Assembly (NCBI GenBank): GCA_013176395.1
Contig: JABMLP010000023.1
Location: 682,001-746,000 of the forward strand
Reading direction: 5' to 3'
Source: Venturia oleaginea
Lineage: Eukaryota; Ascomycota; Dothideomycetes; Venturiales; Venturiaceae
Length of the DNA: 64,000 bases
Both the position numbers and the translations under genes were made by a program. The notes beneath the pieces were generated by a model, which ran no database searches, was not told the origin of the DNA, and worked only from the letters and a program-made list of their open reading frames with translations. Below are positions 10,391 through 21,838 of the stretch, piece by piece (position 1 is the first letter of the stretch; each line of letters starts with the position of its first letter).

Positions 10391-12518
10391 GGCGACCTAC
10401 TTCTGCTCCAGTAAGGCCTGGAGCCGCCCAAAGAATGTGTCGGTTGCAAAATAAGCTGATGTGGTTGAGTGATGTAGGGTGGTGAAAAATGTTTGAAAGT
10501 GATGGCTAAAGGAAGGTTGGAGCGGCGGGTAACAGGACGCAATAGTGCGTTTTCATGTGTGTAAGGACCAAGGTGTTATCTCGGCGCCCAAGGCGATCTA
10601 ATCGGAATTAAATCCGTAATCATTCCAGGCTGAAGAACACAAATGACGTGGGGGGTTGCTATTGGAGTACACGGGAGTGAAAGGCAGTTGTCAAAACGTT
10701 AGACGTATTGCTACTGGTATTACACCCGTTGAAAACCGATCGCATTATCTTGGGCTCGGGCATGTGCGACATCCAATATCAACACCTCGCTCTCGCCATA
10801 AATTTCCAAGATACTGGTACACACTCCCAGAGCCAGTATTCTTACAGCACTCTCTCTTTGTTACACCGAACGAATCGCGACATGAAATTACGCTGGCTGG
10901 GAGATTGCAGTAACACAGGACAATACGGCACCCGGGAAATGGAAATGAATTTGGTCAAGGCATGCTTGCTTGTCTTTTGGTTCTCCGTCAAACGGGGATG
11001 CCCGAACCAACATGTCAACCACATCGTCCCGTCCCGCTTGGAATAAAGCCGAGGTAGTGCCATCATCGTGATCGTGATCCTGGAGATCCCTCTACGTGTC
11101 GCCGTAGGACTGTTGCCTCCATAATCACTGTGTAGCAAGCCATTTGTTCTTGCAACCACTCATGGTGTTGCATAAGGAAGGACGGACCTGATTAAAGCTA
11201 AGAAGCAAGGCTGGAGGTGTACTAAAGAGCAAATAATGCCCGACAAGTCCTGTTGTCCAACCTGATTTCTGCAGCCCTAGGACAACATTTAAGTACCCTG
11301 ACATGATGGACCCTAGCCTGAATGACGCCCGCCAGAATCGATGCGCGATGGAATTCGTTGATTTCGTAGCAATCTTCTTTGCTCCCTCGCCTTCGCTACC
11401 TCGCTACAAAACCTTGTCTGTCAACATCACCTCGAAATCGCAACGAGTAAACTGCTAACAATACTCTTCAGGAATATTGCAAGAAATTCGCCAATATCGA
11501 TGCGAAGTTGATTGAGAGACCCTCATCATATGACATCAAGTTTCAGAAAAGGTGAGCGCGTCGAGCGCGTCCTTAGATTCATTACAGCCGAGCAATAGTT
11601 CGTCACGTTCATTAGTCCAAAAATAGAATAAAATGAGACATCAGCGGGAACAGCGGATATCGTGCTTACAGAAAAGACAGTGGACATTTGGCAGAAATCC
11701 GCAAGGTCTCTTCGATTTTTTCGTAGGCGCCATCTGATCCACGCACGCGCGCTTTGGAGTACGGCCGTGCTTAAATCCCACATTCCTCCCTCCATTCAAA
11801 ACACCTCACAACATCTTTCCATACCAAATTAAATCATCCCTCAATCACGATCCAGACCTGGATAGGTACGTATCTACATACACACCTCCGCCTCCGCCGA
11901 GTCAGTAGCTATCTACAAAACGCCAAATCGTCATCTCATCATCATCAGAAGGAGAAGGAGAAAGAGAAAGAGTACATCATAGGCCTACCTCCTACCTATC
12001 CATCCCAGCCTCATCAAAAATCCGCCGTCTATCACACCGGTCATTCTTATTCCCGATCAAAACAACAACAGCAGCAGCGGATACGTAATAAACGTACTCA
12101 AGTCTATGCGGGCTGCGGGGGAGTGCTCGGCCTGCCTACTCCCCTATTCAAGTTATTCTTTTCTGCGATTTCTAATTTTGACGGTGAAATCGCAAGCTCA
12201 TCCATATCATCCTTACCGAGAGGGAAACTCTGTCTTGGAAAGAGCGAGATGCTGTAGTTGATAACTTTGATGGGAAGACAGTATAGAGCTAGATTAAGTT
12301 CAGATATTTAGGTGAGGGTAAGAAGAGGGTCTTGAGTAAGTACCATTTTCTAGCACCTTGCTTCGATGCAAACTCCTTCAAAGGTATGATCAGCCGAGGT
12401 GACGAGAAATTAGAATTACACTATAAATTACGAGTGCTTCTTGGTGAGCGGAATATCCTCAAAATCAAAACGCCTCGCTAGTACCCATCTCAAATTGACA
12501 ATAAAATAACCGCAGACA
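10391..12518. other. Long intergenic region, no firm gene
   Basis: About 2.1 kb between two minus-strand genes. It includes purine- and CT-rich stretches near 11940-12080. One plus-strand segment, 11473-11552, looks like an isolated coding exon bounded by TTCAG and GTGAGC, but no partner exons were found. Otherwise nothing recognised. Confidence 0.45.
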
Positions 12519-14476
12519 TTACACCTTCTCATTCTCAATATTATGGTCCTCCCTGATACTATGCGGTTCCCTCTCATTAGGTTCTGGCGTCTTCCTCGCA
12601 GCAACGACCGTCTCGACATCTTTCTCGCCATTCTTCTCAACATCCGTCTCTTTCTTCGCGTCTTTCGGCGGCAGATTCTTCTTCGTGGACTTCCACTCCA
12701 TGCCCAGCGCACCAAAGATGGCGAGGCAGACAATGATGGCGCCGACTAACATAGGACCCTGCATCAGCGCATCATTGTACGCTTTGAGCACAGCATTCAG
12801 ATCTTCCGGTCTGACGATTTTCCGAATATTAGTCGCACCAGTCTCCATGAGCGTCCTTGGATCGATAGTCCCGCTAGGCAACTTGGCCAAATTCTTTACA
12901 AACTTGTCGAGGAAGATGTTCTGCGACACACTGACGAAGATGGTTCCACCAAGTGATTGCCAGAAGAACATCAGGGCGGCTCCGGTGGGTACATCCTTGT
13001 GCTTGAGAACAGTCTGCACAGCCAGATTGGCCTGCTGCATTCCCATACCGATACCTAGACCGAAGAGGACCTGGTAACCAATCCATTTCGAGTGGTTGGT
13101 GTCTTCGTGGAAGGTAGTCAAGAGACCAGCGCCGATGGAAGCTAGGACAACGGAACCGTACATGAACGGTGTGTAGTAGCCGAACTTTTGCACCATGGCG
13201 CCACACAGCATGGCTGCGACGACTAGGGCTAGGATGAGTGGGATGGACATGATTCCCGACTTCACAGCGGTTGCGCCTTTGATCGCCTGGAACCACAGGG
13301 GGAGATAGTACACGCCTGTCATGAAAGCCGAGCCAATGCAGAAGGTGAAGAGACTACCGGCAAGAACGCTACGCTGGAGGAAGATGCGAGCTGGAATTGT
13401 TGCGGTCGTGTTTCTTGTTATCACTTGGACGGCGATGAAGCAGACGAGAGATACAGTGAAGATTGTTAGGAGAAGGATGATTCGCCATGAGTTCCAGGCG
13501 TGGGTAGTGCCGCCCCACTGCAATGCTAGTAGCAGAGAAATGATGGACGGGAGGAAGAAAATAGTACCGATGGGATCCAGCTGGCGAATCTGCTGCTTCC
13601 ATGGCAGGCGGACTTTCTCCTTTTCATTAAGGTGCAGAAAGAAGATGAGGCCAACAATGGTCGCCCCACCTAGCGGTAGATTGATGTAGCTGAAACGCAG
13701 TCAGCACGTATATCTAACCCGGCCGAAGGATATAACTTACAAACACCATCTCCAAGTTGCACTGCTGTCAGTGAATGCACCACCGAGAAGAGGGCCGGCT
13801 ACTGAGGCCACCGCAAAGCAAGCTCCGAACAAACCCTGATACATTGGACGTTTATGTAAGGGCACAGTGTTGATCATGATAGTAATAGCGCCGGTAAAGA
13901 TACCAGAGGATCCGAATCCAGCAATTGCACGTCCGATGATGAGTGATGTCGATGTTGGCGCAGCGCCACAAATTGCTGAGCCGACCTCGAAGAGGAAGAT
14001 GCCAGAAAGGAAGACCCATTTGGAAGGGAAGAATGTGTGTAGACGTCCATATATAAGAATGAAGCCACAAGCGGTGAGAAGATAGCTGATTCCAAAGTTA
14101 GTCTGTCACCGAGTATTGGATACATGTTCGTCAAACTTACGAACTACCATACCATCCGATATCCTAGTTCAAGATTAATAAATGTAGCCGCTGTGTGAAG
14201 TTTGCAAATACCTACATCGATGGAGTTGAACTCGTCGGAAATGCGTGGAATGGCTGTGCTGAGAATGGTTCGATCCAATGCGACAAGAAACATGGAAATG
14301 TAGAGACAAATCATGATGACAGCCGTTTTGGGGCCGCTTGGATACACCATCTCCTGCGTCTCGGCTCGTTGCAGAGGCGCGCTTCCATCGGGACTTGTTG
14401 ATCGTGAAGAATTTGATAGTTCAGTGGTTGAGAGCGGTTCGATTTTCTGAACCGTTTCTTTCGGCGTCGCGTCCAT
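12519..14476 (-). CDS. MFS transporter, DHA14-like drug/toxin efflux type
   Basis: Four exons (14476-14216, 14163-14141, 14085-13741, 13689-12519) give 599 residues; all junctions keep frame. After a polar N-terminus come membrane helices beginning at about residue 50 ([21 protein letters not shown]). [13 protein letters not shown] matches the D1 signature of 14-helix H+ antiporters, [13 protein letters not shown] is the usual loop to helix 2, and a long hydrophobic series runs to about residue 540. The C-tail is charged. The family exports drugs, mycotoxins or other small molecules from the plasma membrane or vacuole; the substrate cannot be deduced. It is divergent from a Zn2Cys6 regulator gene that is now broken, sharing a 543-base promoter. 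Confidence 0.92.
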
Positions 14477-15019
14477 GGTTGCAATTAGTTGCGAGGCTGG
14501 CCAAGTGGCGACGGGCAAAAAAAGAGCTTGAGAAGGCAGGATGGGTTATCGAAATGAGTAATAATTACATGCTACGCGACGAAGTGAAGTATTAACAGCA
14601 AGTGTCGAGATGGGATTCGGGGCCGATGATTGAGACTGGCCAGGTTATCGAGTCGCTGGTGTGGATGCAGTTATCGAGTCATGTTCAGGCCAGACTATTG
14701 GAGGAGAGAGGGGAGGACGGGTCACCATACAGTCCGAGAGGCGGGATCGTCGACTAGCGACGGCAGCGGCGCACATCATGTCGGACTTTGTCAATGCCCA
14801 AAAGACCGAAGCTTGTTTGTCATACTATATACTCGGTGCTCTCTTCAACTCTACGGCCCCGAACCTCACTGTCACTCTCCGAGAATCCTTCCTCCTGTCA
14901 CAGGCCAGAGGGTTCTTCGCCTGCTTACACACGGACGGAGTTAGTCGCACTGTAAACTCCGCTTCAGAGTGTTGCCTGGACAATGATCGTTTCATTCTGT
15001 CGTGACCAGCATTAGTACC
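14477..15019. promoter_or_regulatory. Bidirectional promoter between efflux pump and regulator
   Basis: The region separates the start codons of the divergent pump and Zn2Cys6 genes. It contains an inverted CGGAG N16 CTCCG at 14936-14961 and CGGCCCCG near 14850, arrangements of the CGG triplets that Zn2Cys6 dimers usually bind. Whether either is a real operator is inference. Confidence 0.4.
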
Positions 15020-17136
15020 ATGGCCATGGCCATGCCCTACGAAAGAGGTCCGGAACAGAATTATCCGCATGGATTGAAGAAATTCTCCTGCCGGCTATGT
15101 CACCAGAGGAAAGTGAAATGCGACAGGAACGATCCGTGTGGATACTGTTCAAGAAGGCAGGATGTCTGTGTATATGAGACGCCTCCTCCACCAAAGCGAA
15201 GGAAAAGAGCCCATGAAGGTCATGATGGCCAACTTCGGCCCTCTTCTCGATCTAATCATGTTCTACCTACTCCGTCGCGAACCGATACAGCGTCATCCAT
15301 TACTACTCCGACACCCGACTGTAGCAAAGGAAACACCATTTCCCATGCCATTAAAGACGCTTGTAACAACAAGTCAGCCTCAGATGGACGACTGGTTTCG
15401 GATCAAGGCCGAACACGTTATCTCGATAAGTATGCCTTGTTCTTACTCCTCTCCAAAGACTTGCAATGCTGACAAGAGGCTTATAGCAATTTATGGGTCT
15501 CGGTGGACAATGAGGTAAATACCCTAATTGCTGCAATATGACCAAGGACGGACGACAGCAGCTTCGCAACCCTGATCAAATCTTGCGAGAAGGAGCGCCA
15601 AACAACGATCTATCGCCAGAAAATCATGGTCCAGATTCGGGAGCGATCGATGCTGGCTCAATGCTCTTCGGGACGGGCGCATACTCCGATGAAGCTCTCG
15701 CTGAGCTTTATCCATCGCCTGAACACTCTTTCCTCTTGTGGCAGGCTTATCAGGAAAATGTGCATTTACTCTGCCACATGATCCATCCTCCTTCTTTTCA
15801 AAGGCTCGTTGAAGAAGCCGCTGCTGATGTAAGAGCTATATCGAGAAGTAACCTCGCTTTGCTATTTTCAATGCATGTCTTTGCCGTGGACTCGATGAGC
15901 AATGCAGAGTGCGAGAAACGACTGCAACAACCAAGAGTGAAATTGTTGATACGCCTGAAAGATGGCACTCGTCAAGCACTTATCAAGGCTGCGTTCGTCC
16001 GTTCATCCGATCTTACGACCTTCACAGCGGTCTTGAATTTCCTGGTAGGCGTCTTCCTGCGCTTGTGACATTGCTTGTGACAGCATAATGATGGGCATAG
16101 CGGATGCCAAACTACCCCTCAACGTAAATGACACCGATCTCTCCCCCTCCATGCATGAATTTCCAAACGCACGGGAAGGAGCCACTGACATGATTTTTTG
16201 CCAATTGAGGTACGAATTCGGTACTTTTTTCGTCCAACTGACAAGACCGGCTGTTCATAATGCATTTGAAGCACAACCCCACGGCGTCGATAATTCGCCC
16301 TTCAGCATGGCCAACAAGGACGAAACGATAGACGCCCTCGAACAAACCCTGCAACAGAAATTTCTAAAATTCTGTGATCCCCTCATCCCATTGCACAATC
16401 TCACAGCCATTGCGGCCAGATCAGCAGTCTGCGGCATGCGTCTCCGTGCCCACCATCCAAGACAGTACGCAGATGGCGGCGCAAGCATGTCCCAACCAGA
16501 AAAAGACAACCTCTTCTCTCTCAGCCTGAAAATAATGCAATACGATACCCTCGTGCATGCAACCCCCTCCCTCCACAAATTCCTCTGGCACGTCCGTGTC
16601 TATTTTCAATGGCACGCACTCATTTACCTGCTAAACGACATGCGATTCCGGAATATCGGGAAAGAGGCTGAGAAGGCTTGGGAACAGGTCGAGGATGTGT
16701 ATAAATACCATCCGGAGATTTTGATTCAGAATGATTTTGCTTTGTATAGCGCTATTCGTATCCTTACCTAGCGCGCGTGGGAGGCTCGGAAGGCGGAATT
16801 GCAACGGTTGGGTTTGAAGATGGAGGCGCCGGGATTATTTTGAGGTTGGAGGAGAAGGGTGTGGTGACGAAAGGGAGGTTGCCTGTTGTTGCTTTGGAGA
16901 ATGTTGCTGTGCCTAATGGGTTTTCATCGAAGGCGGCGAATGATCGGCCACTTGCGCAACAACAGGCGTATGCGAGATCTTATAACGAGGAGACACGTGG
17001 TGGGGATGTAGTTGTCGAGTGGGAGAAGACGGTATTCCAAGAGACGAGTCCTGTGGATTGGGAGCAGTGGGATGATTTGTTGCCGAGTATGGATTTGCCT
17101 GATTTGAATACTAGTCTTGATACCTTTTTCAAGTAG
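15020..17136 (+). pseudogene. Zn2Cys6 transcription factor, degraded
   Basis: The first exon (ATG 15020) carries a perfect Zn2Cys6 cluster (C-x2-C-x6-C-x5-C-x2-C-x6-C, residues about 24-50) followed by a basic linker. Two short introns (about 15434-15485 and 15515-15558) lead into a Fungal_trans-type middle region, through LLWQAYQENVHLLCHMIHPPSF to SSDLTTFTAVLNFLVG. The reading then jumps, past stops near 16068, to a segment starting ADAKLPLNVNDTDL in another frame. The part that normally carries the RRLWW-like core of the domain is missing. A further in-frame TAG lies at 16769 and another frame change near 16840 before the C-terminus (VDWEQWDDLLPSMDLPDL) ends at 17136. The cluster itself is intact, but no full-length regulator can be made. 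Confidence 0.75.
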
Positions 17137-17367
17137 GGAAGACGGATGTGTAGTCGCATCGCAATACAGGTTCCGTGGCGGATTCAGTAGAGTCCGAATA
17201 CTGTTCTCCCTCAGTAATCCGACCGGGAGATTCAGTAATCTCAGGACTGCCGTATGATTGTCGAAGGAGTGTTGTAGAACATCACATAGTTTCCCACCAT
17301 CCCTATGTCCAGAGCAACATGGGTAATGCATCGCCAATACTTGACATCGTATTCATCCATCAACGCC

Positions 17368-18804
17368 TTACCTAGCCTCTTTCCTCCGCTCCCCTCCCCT
17401 CTTCTCAGATTTCACCTTATCCCTCGCCCTCCACCCAGGTTGCGCAGTAACCTCCCTCATAAACCCATCAACATGAACCCCACCCACCACCACCTCCGGT
17501 CTCCCCTCCACTTCCGGATCCCAATCATGTACATCCTTGATATGCCATCGTAACCTCCGTCTCAGATCAAACCCGCGCGTATATCTCGCGCAATCCTCAT
17601 GCGGACACAAAAGCGTATCGAGAGTCCACTCTTCCCCCCCCTCTTCCCCAAATCCAGGAACAACACCCGGTTTATAATCGCGAAGTTTTGTGGATCCCGG
17701 CTTAGCATCCAGTCTTGCAAACGTTATGCCTTCGCCGAAGAGTTTGGAACAGCGTGTCGCTGCGCGTCCGACGACTTCTGGATCCCAACCTGTCAGTGAC
17801 GCCATTCCGAGGATTTCGCTCCAGTCTCGTAGTCCCAAGGCTTCTTTTCTTTCGCCTTCAGAGCTGGAGCTTGATTTGGGGCGGGAGGGGGTAGAGTGGA
17901 CATCTTGACTTGCGCTTCTGTGAAGTCTATGGCCCATTCTGGAATGATAGAGACTCATCATCAGATTGTCGACTTTTGACATGATGGAGCGGATGGTGGG
18001 TTGTAGGAGATTCCTCATTCGATCTTGGTCTGTTGAGAAGGCTAGTGCTGGATCCTCATTATCTGATGAATCCCTGTATTTCGTACTTGATTTTCCATTC
18101 TCTGGCTCAGAATTACTTCCGCAGCTCTCTTCAGAGGAGGTTCCAGCTTCCTCCTCCTCCTCACTCTCGGCATCGTTGGAGCTTTCCAATCTCGCTTCCC
18201 GGTCCACCCTCTCTCGGGCCTTCCAAACAGCGAGATCACAAAGCGTCTCCTCGAACTCCGCGCTCGGTTTCACCAATTTCCGCCTTTTGACTCGAGAAAA
18301 TCCATCACCATCCTCCCTCGCTTTATCAAACCGTTCATCGCGAAGCGGAACCTCATCCAAGCGCAACGGCCAAGCCATCCATTGCGGCGACGGCAACGCC
18401 CTCCGCGCCTTCTCATCATCCGTCCATCGCGCTCTCGACGCCCAAGGGACAACATCCTTCTTAGCACTCTTCGAAAGATGGAGATGCCGCTCAGAGATAG
18501 ACCCCAGTAAATTACGTCCAAGATCACCAGCTCTCGTAGTCTCAAACGCATCGAACACGTGTATTTCATTGCGATACCACCGTCGATAAGCTTTCTTTTC
18601 CTTCTCCGTCAGTGGTTTTTTCCGACTCGTCTCTTCATCGGACTCCTCGTCGCTGTATATACTGTCAAAGTCGTCGTTTTGTTCTTCTGGTTGCCTGAAA
18701 ATTTGGTCTTGAGGCGGGCTTTCTGGGATTTCTTGGATCTCTTCGGCATCACTCCCCGGGTTGATGGAAGGCGATCCGGCGTGAGATCCACCGAAGAGCG
18801 ACAT
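17368..18804 (-). CDS. RRN9: Rrn9-like RNA polymerase I initiation factor
   Basis: A single-exon frame of 478 residues from ATG 18804 (MSLFGGSHAG). Residues 20-60 are acidic. A conserved block with KEKKAYRRWYRNEIHVF is followed by basic segments, a long acidic low-complexity stretch around residues 210-240 (SEEEEEAGTSSEES), and a C-terminal region with WSEILGMASLTGWDPEVV, a Cys/His pair (CPHEDCARY) and HIKDVHDWD. This fits the fungal Rrn9-domain proteins; in yeast Rrn9 is part of the upstream activating factor for rDNA transcription in the nucleolus. The family call rests on overall pattern and is moderate. Confidence 0.75.
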   Translation of the reverse strand: MSLFGGSHAGSPSINPGSDAEEIQEIPESPPQDQIFRQPEEQNDDFDSIYSDEESDEETSRKKPLTEKEKKAYRRWYRNEIHVFDAFETTRAGDLGRNLLGSISERHLHLSKSAKKDVVPWASRARWTDDEKARRALPSPQWMAWPLRLDEVPLRDERFDKAREDGDGFSRVKRRKLVKPSAEFEETLCDLAVWKARERVDREARLESSNDAESEEEEEAGTSSEESCGSNSEPENGKSSTKYRDSSDNEDPALAFSTDQDRMRNLLQPTIRSIMSKVDNLMMSLYHSRMGHRLHRSASQDVHSTPSRPKSSSSSEGERKEALGLRDWSEILGMASLTGWDPEVVGRAATRCSKLFGEGITFARLDAKPGSTKLRDYKPGVVPGFGEEGGEEWTLDTLLCPHEDCARYTRGFDLRRRLRWHIKDVHDWDPEVEGRPEVVVGGVHVDGFMREVTAQPGWRARDKVKSEKRGGERRKEAR

Positions 18805-19202
18805 TGGGATGGATTTATGTTGTTTCGAGGAAAAGTAAGTCAAGTTGCGAGAACTTCAAGTACAGGGGTTTGTCGCACGTACCAGAAGGCGGCACGTACT
18901 CTCCAGCCTGAATACTCTCGAGTGAACAAATTGGCAGGAATTGGAATACTGAACCTCAGAATCTTGCCAACAGTAATATGAGTTTACTAAAGTGATCCGA
19001 AGATTTTCCTTTCGGATAGACACGTACAGCCAAACCAGAAGTCAGCCTAATTAGCTTTCTGCCTGTTAGCCTGAGGGAATTGAGACTTTAAAAATATCTC
19101 TAGTCTCACATGCAACGTCAAAAGGTTTTGATCTTGATCTTATAGAGAGACATTCTAATGACATGTAGTTTTACTCTAGCTGTTCATCTAACATCACCAG
19201 GC
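18805..19202. other. Short intergenic region
   Basis: About 400 bases between the Rrn9-like start and the possible tail exon of the GluRS gene, both on the minus strand. It should hold the Rrn9-like promoter and the 3' end of the GluRS transcript. No other feature is visible. Confidence 0.4.
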
Positions 19203-19321
19203 TTAACGCCGCTGGCCGTTTCCATACCTCATTACAATCACAGCGACAAGTCCTAGAGCCATTGTAACACCTACGATAGCCTCAGTCCAATCCCGCTCCT
19301 CCTTCTTCACAGGCCTAGGGG
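19203..19321 (-). other. Candidate alternative last exon of GluRS encoding a membrane anchor
   Basis: If 19372-19322 (51 bases, GTAAAT donor, CTGAT-like branch, CTAG acceptor) is spliced out, the GluRS frame continues without a shift for 39 codons to TAA at 19203. The extension is a charged linker (VKKEERDW), a hydrophobic segment (AIVGVTMALGLVAVIVM, residues 652-668) and a basic tail RYGNGQRR. When the intron is retained, translation stops at TGA inside it, giving the 639-residue form. The exact phase match and protein-like character support a real exon; no transcript evidence was available. Confidence 0.55.
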
Positions 19322-19364
19322 CTAGGAACTTTCCAGTGTCATACAGAACATCAGATCACGCCAT

Positions 19365-21284
19365 TCATTTACCAGTCTTTCCAGTAGGAATGTTGAACAG
19401 AACAGCCGGCTTGCCGTGAGCGAATGCCCTGTCCACTCTGTAGTATCCCTTACGATCGAACTGAATAATGTCATCCTCCTTCAACGCGGCCACATTCTCA
19501 TCCGCAATAGCGGTGGTTCGGAACTCGGTCTGTGGAGTCAGGAAATCCATGTAGTTGTCGGTCTCCTCAAGCTTGTTCTTTGTGATCAAGTAGTCGAAGT
19601 CGACGAGCTCGACGTCCACCAATTTTTGATCCGTGCTGAGCCATGTAATCTTCTTCTTGGTCTTCTTGACATCGCCCTGGAGGTGCAGCTCGAGTTCAAT
19701 GCTGGTGACCTGCTTAAGGTGCAATGGATTGATGGAGTGGGAGATCTTCTTCACGATGGCATTGCCCCAGTTCATGAGGGTGATCTCCTCGTCCTGCTCG
19801 AAAGAAGCAGCATCGGCTTGGTCGATGATAATGTTCTTGCTGAACCATACCTTCTTGTCACCGAGTTCGGGATTCTTTGCGTGCAAAGCTTTCTGCTCAG
19901 AGTAGGGAGCCTCGCGAGCACCAACAACCGTAACGGGTACCTTGTCCTTGGCTTCGACAGCTGTGTAGCGTGTCGCAATTGGATCAACATACTTTTTGTT
20001 CGTTGCCCAGAAGCTGGTCCAATCCAGATTGACGATGTTCTTCGATGGTCCTTGGGTCAAGATGAACTCGCGAAGAGCAGGAATTGTGCAACCGCGGCGA
20101 CGAATGCCCCGAACGGTAGGCATACGAGGATCGTCCCAGCCCCATACCAGCTTGTAGTCGACGAACTTTGTAAGCTTACGCTTTGAGAGAAGGGTGCGGA
20201 TGAAGTTCATGCGGTTGAAATCCCAGTTGTGGACAACACGAAGCTTCAGTGTTTTGATGAACCATTGGTATTGCGGATCACGATCTTTGTACTCGGTCGT
20301 TCGTAACGCGTGGGTGACGCCCTCAAGGCTGTCCACAATCGGGCAGCAGAAGTCATAGGTGGGATACGTCTTCCAAGTGGTGCCTGTGCGGTGGTGTGGC
20401 TCCGGGTTGCAGCGGTAGATGACTGGATCGCGCATGGCCTTGTTTGGGTTGTCGACTGACATTTTGGCTCGGATGCACCATTTTATGCCCTCTTCCGATC
20501 CCTTCTTCATCTCCTCAAATGCAGCCAAATTTTCCTCAACGCTGGCATCTCGCTTTGCACTGGCGATGCCGTCGAATCGCTCTTTTTGCATCTGTTCCTG
20601 TGCTGTATTGTCCGCATAGGCGGTGCCCTCTTTCAACATCTGTACACAGTACTCGTACAGCTGTGGGAACCAGTCGCTGGTGTGAGATCGCTGATCTGGC
20701 TTGATGCCCATGAGAGCCAGATCCTCGACAATTGAGTCCTGGAACTCTTCCTTCTCTTTTGACGGATTCGTGTCATCGAAACGTAGGATAAGCTTGCCCC
20801 TGTATTTCTCATGTGCGAAGTAGTCGTTGATAATGGCGGCTTTTGCGTGTCCAATGTGAAGGTAGCCAGATGGCTCCGGTGGGAAACGTGTGACGACGAC
20901 CTCTCCTGGCTGGACATCCTGGAGTCCAATATTGAAGTTCCCTCCCTCCTCCTTTGCCTTCTCTTGCTCGGCTGGACCTTTGGCGCCCTTGACTGGTCGC
21001 GTGGGTAGGCTGGTTGCGAGGGAAGGGTTTACATCCTCAATGTATTTGAACCATCTCGCCACATTCACAAGCAGACCTTGCTTTACGAATGAGTGGGAGA
21101 TGTGATTCTCACGAATGGCTTTCCAGACGGCAGAGTCGGCGTCTGTGAGGTCGTAGCCAACAATGTAGGATCGTAGGGTAAGGTGGGCATCGAGCTCGCC
21201 GAACGACTGCTCCAATGCCTTTCGGTCTTTGGTAGAAAACGCCTCAGCTCGGCCTTGCCACTCTTTTACAGCTGCGTCTGCCAT
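19365..21284 (-). CDS. GUS1: Glutamyl-tRNA synthetase, cytosolic
   Basis: A 639-residue class I synthetase that charges tRNA-Glu in the cytosol. Residues 1-100 resemble the GST-like N-terminal domain used in yeast to dock on Arc1. The ATP site has HIGH at 143-146 (SGYLHIGHAKAA) and the KMSKS-like LLSKRKL at 365-371. RFDDTNPSKEKEEF and TYPTYDFCCPIVDSLEG distinguish eukaryotic GluRS from GlnRS. The C-terminal half carries the beta-barrel anticodon-binding region ending near GYYRVDRAFAHGKPAVLF. The length is somewhat short of yeast Gus1 (about 708), the difference being mainly N-terminal. The TGA ending this form lies within a potential intron, and splicing would add a membrane tail. Confidence 0.96.
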   Translation of the reverse strand: MADAAVKEWQGRAEAFSTKDRKALEQSFGELDAHLTLRSYIVGYDLTDADSAVWKAIRENHISHSFVKQGLLVNVARWFKYIEDVNPSLATSLPTRPVKGAKGPAEQEKAKEEGGNFNIGLQDVQPGEVVVTRFPPEPSGYLHIGHAKAAIINDYFAHEKYRGKLILRFDDTNPSKEKEEFQDSIVEDLALMGIKPDQRSHTSDWFPQLYEYCVQMLKEGTAYADNTAQEQMQKERFDGIASAKRDASVEENLAAFEEMKKGSEEGIKWCIRAKMSVDNPNKAMRDPVIYRCNPEPHHRTGTTWKTYPTYDFCCPIVDSLEGVTHALRTTEYKDRDPQYQWFIKTLKLRVVHNWDFNRMNFIRTLLSKRKLTKFVDYKLVWGWDDPRMPTVRGIRRRGCTIPALREFILTQGPSKNIVNLDWTSFWATNKKYVDPIATRYTAVEAKDKVPVTVVGAREAPYSEQKALHAKNPELGDKKVWFSKNIIIDQADAASFEQDEEITLMNWGNAIVKKISHSINPLHLKQVTSIELELHLQGDVKKTKKKITWLSTDQKLVDVELVDFDYLITKNKLEETDNYMDFLTPQTEFRTTAIADENVAALKEDDIIQFDRKGYYRVDRAFAHGKPAVLFNIPTGKTGK

Positions 21285-21838
21285 TATTGTGGTGTATGTA
21301 AGCTTTGTTGTTGTTGTTCGCGCCGATTTTCACAATGTTTTGGTGTAGAGTCATCGAGGGGCAACTGGTTATTGGCCCCACACCTTGAATTGACTCATTC
21401 GATTAGGCAAGATGAACAAGGCTGTGAAAGAAAATGAGTAGAGACTTTTCGCATTTCCTAATCAAATCTTACCGCTCCAATTGATAGAGAATACCCAAAA
21501 TAAAAGGCCCGCCTCACAATCTTAAAGATAACGGGAATATGGCTAGGCAAGGCTCAGGTAAAGGAAAAGTAATGCAGGCATAGACTCATTGGAAGAGGGA
21601 ATTATTTTGGAAGTCAATTTCTGGGTGGTAGGATATCGTGGATTGAATACTGAGTATTATGAATAGCCGCGTGCAAAGTGGCCTGAGTTTAGTTCAGCCT
21701 CACCTTATTGCTATTTCGCCAGGACTAAATACGATACGCTACTATTCGCAACGCTCAGCCTTTCTCTTGTCCACGCCCAGTCTATAGATCAGACATGCTC
21801 GGCACATAACAACGCAAACGACTTCTCTGCTCACTGCT
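21285..21838. other. Intergenic, GluRS promoter side
   Basis: About 550 bases holding the upstream region of GluRS and the 3' region of the CoA-transferase gene. A CAACAACAACAAAG stretch immediately precedes the GluRS start. No gene seen. Confidence 0.5.

Noticed and set aside
19416..20186. 256-codon plus-strand frame.
   Set aside because: Antisense shadow of the glutamyl-tRNA synthetase gene.
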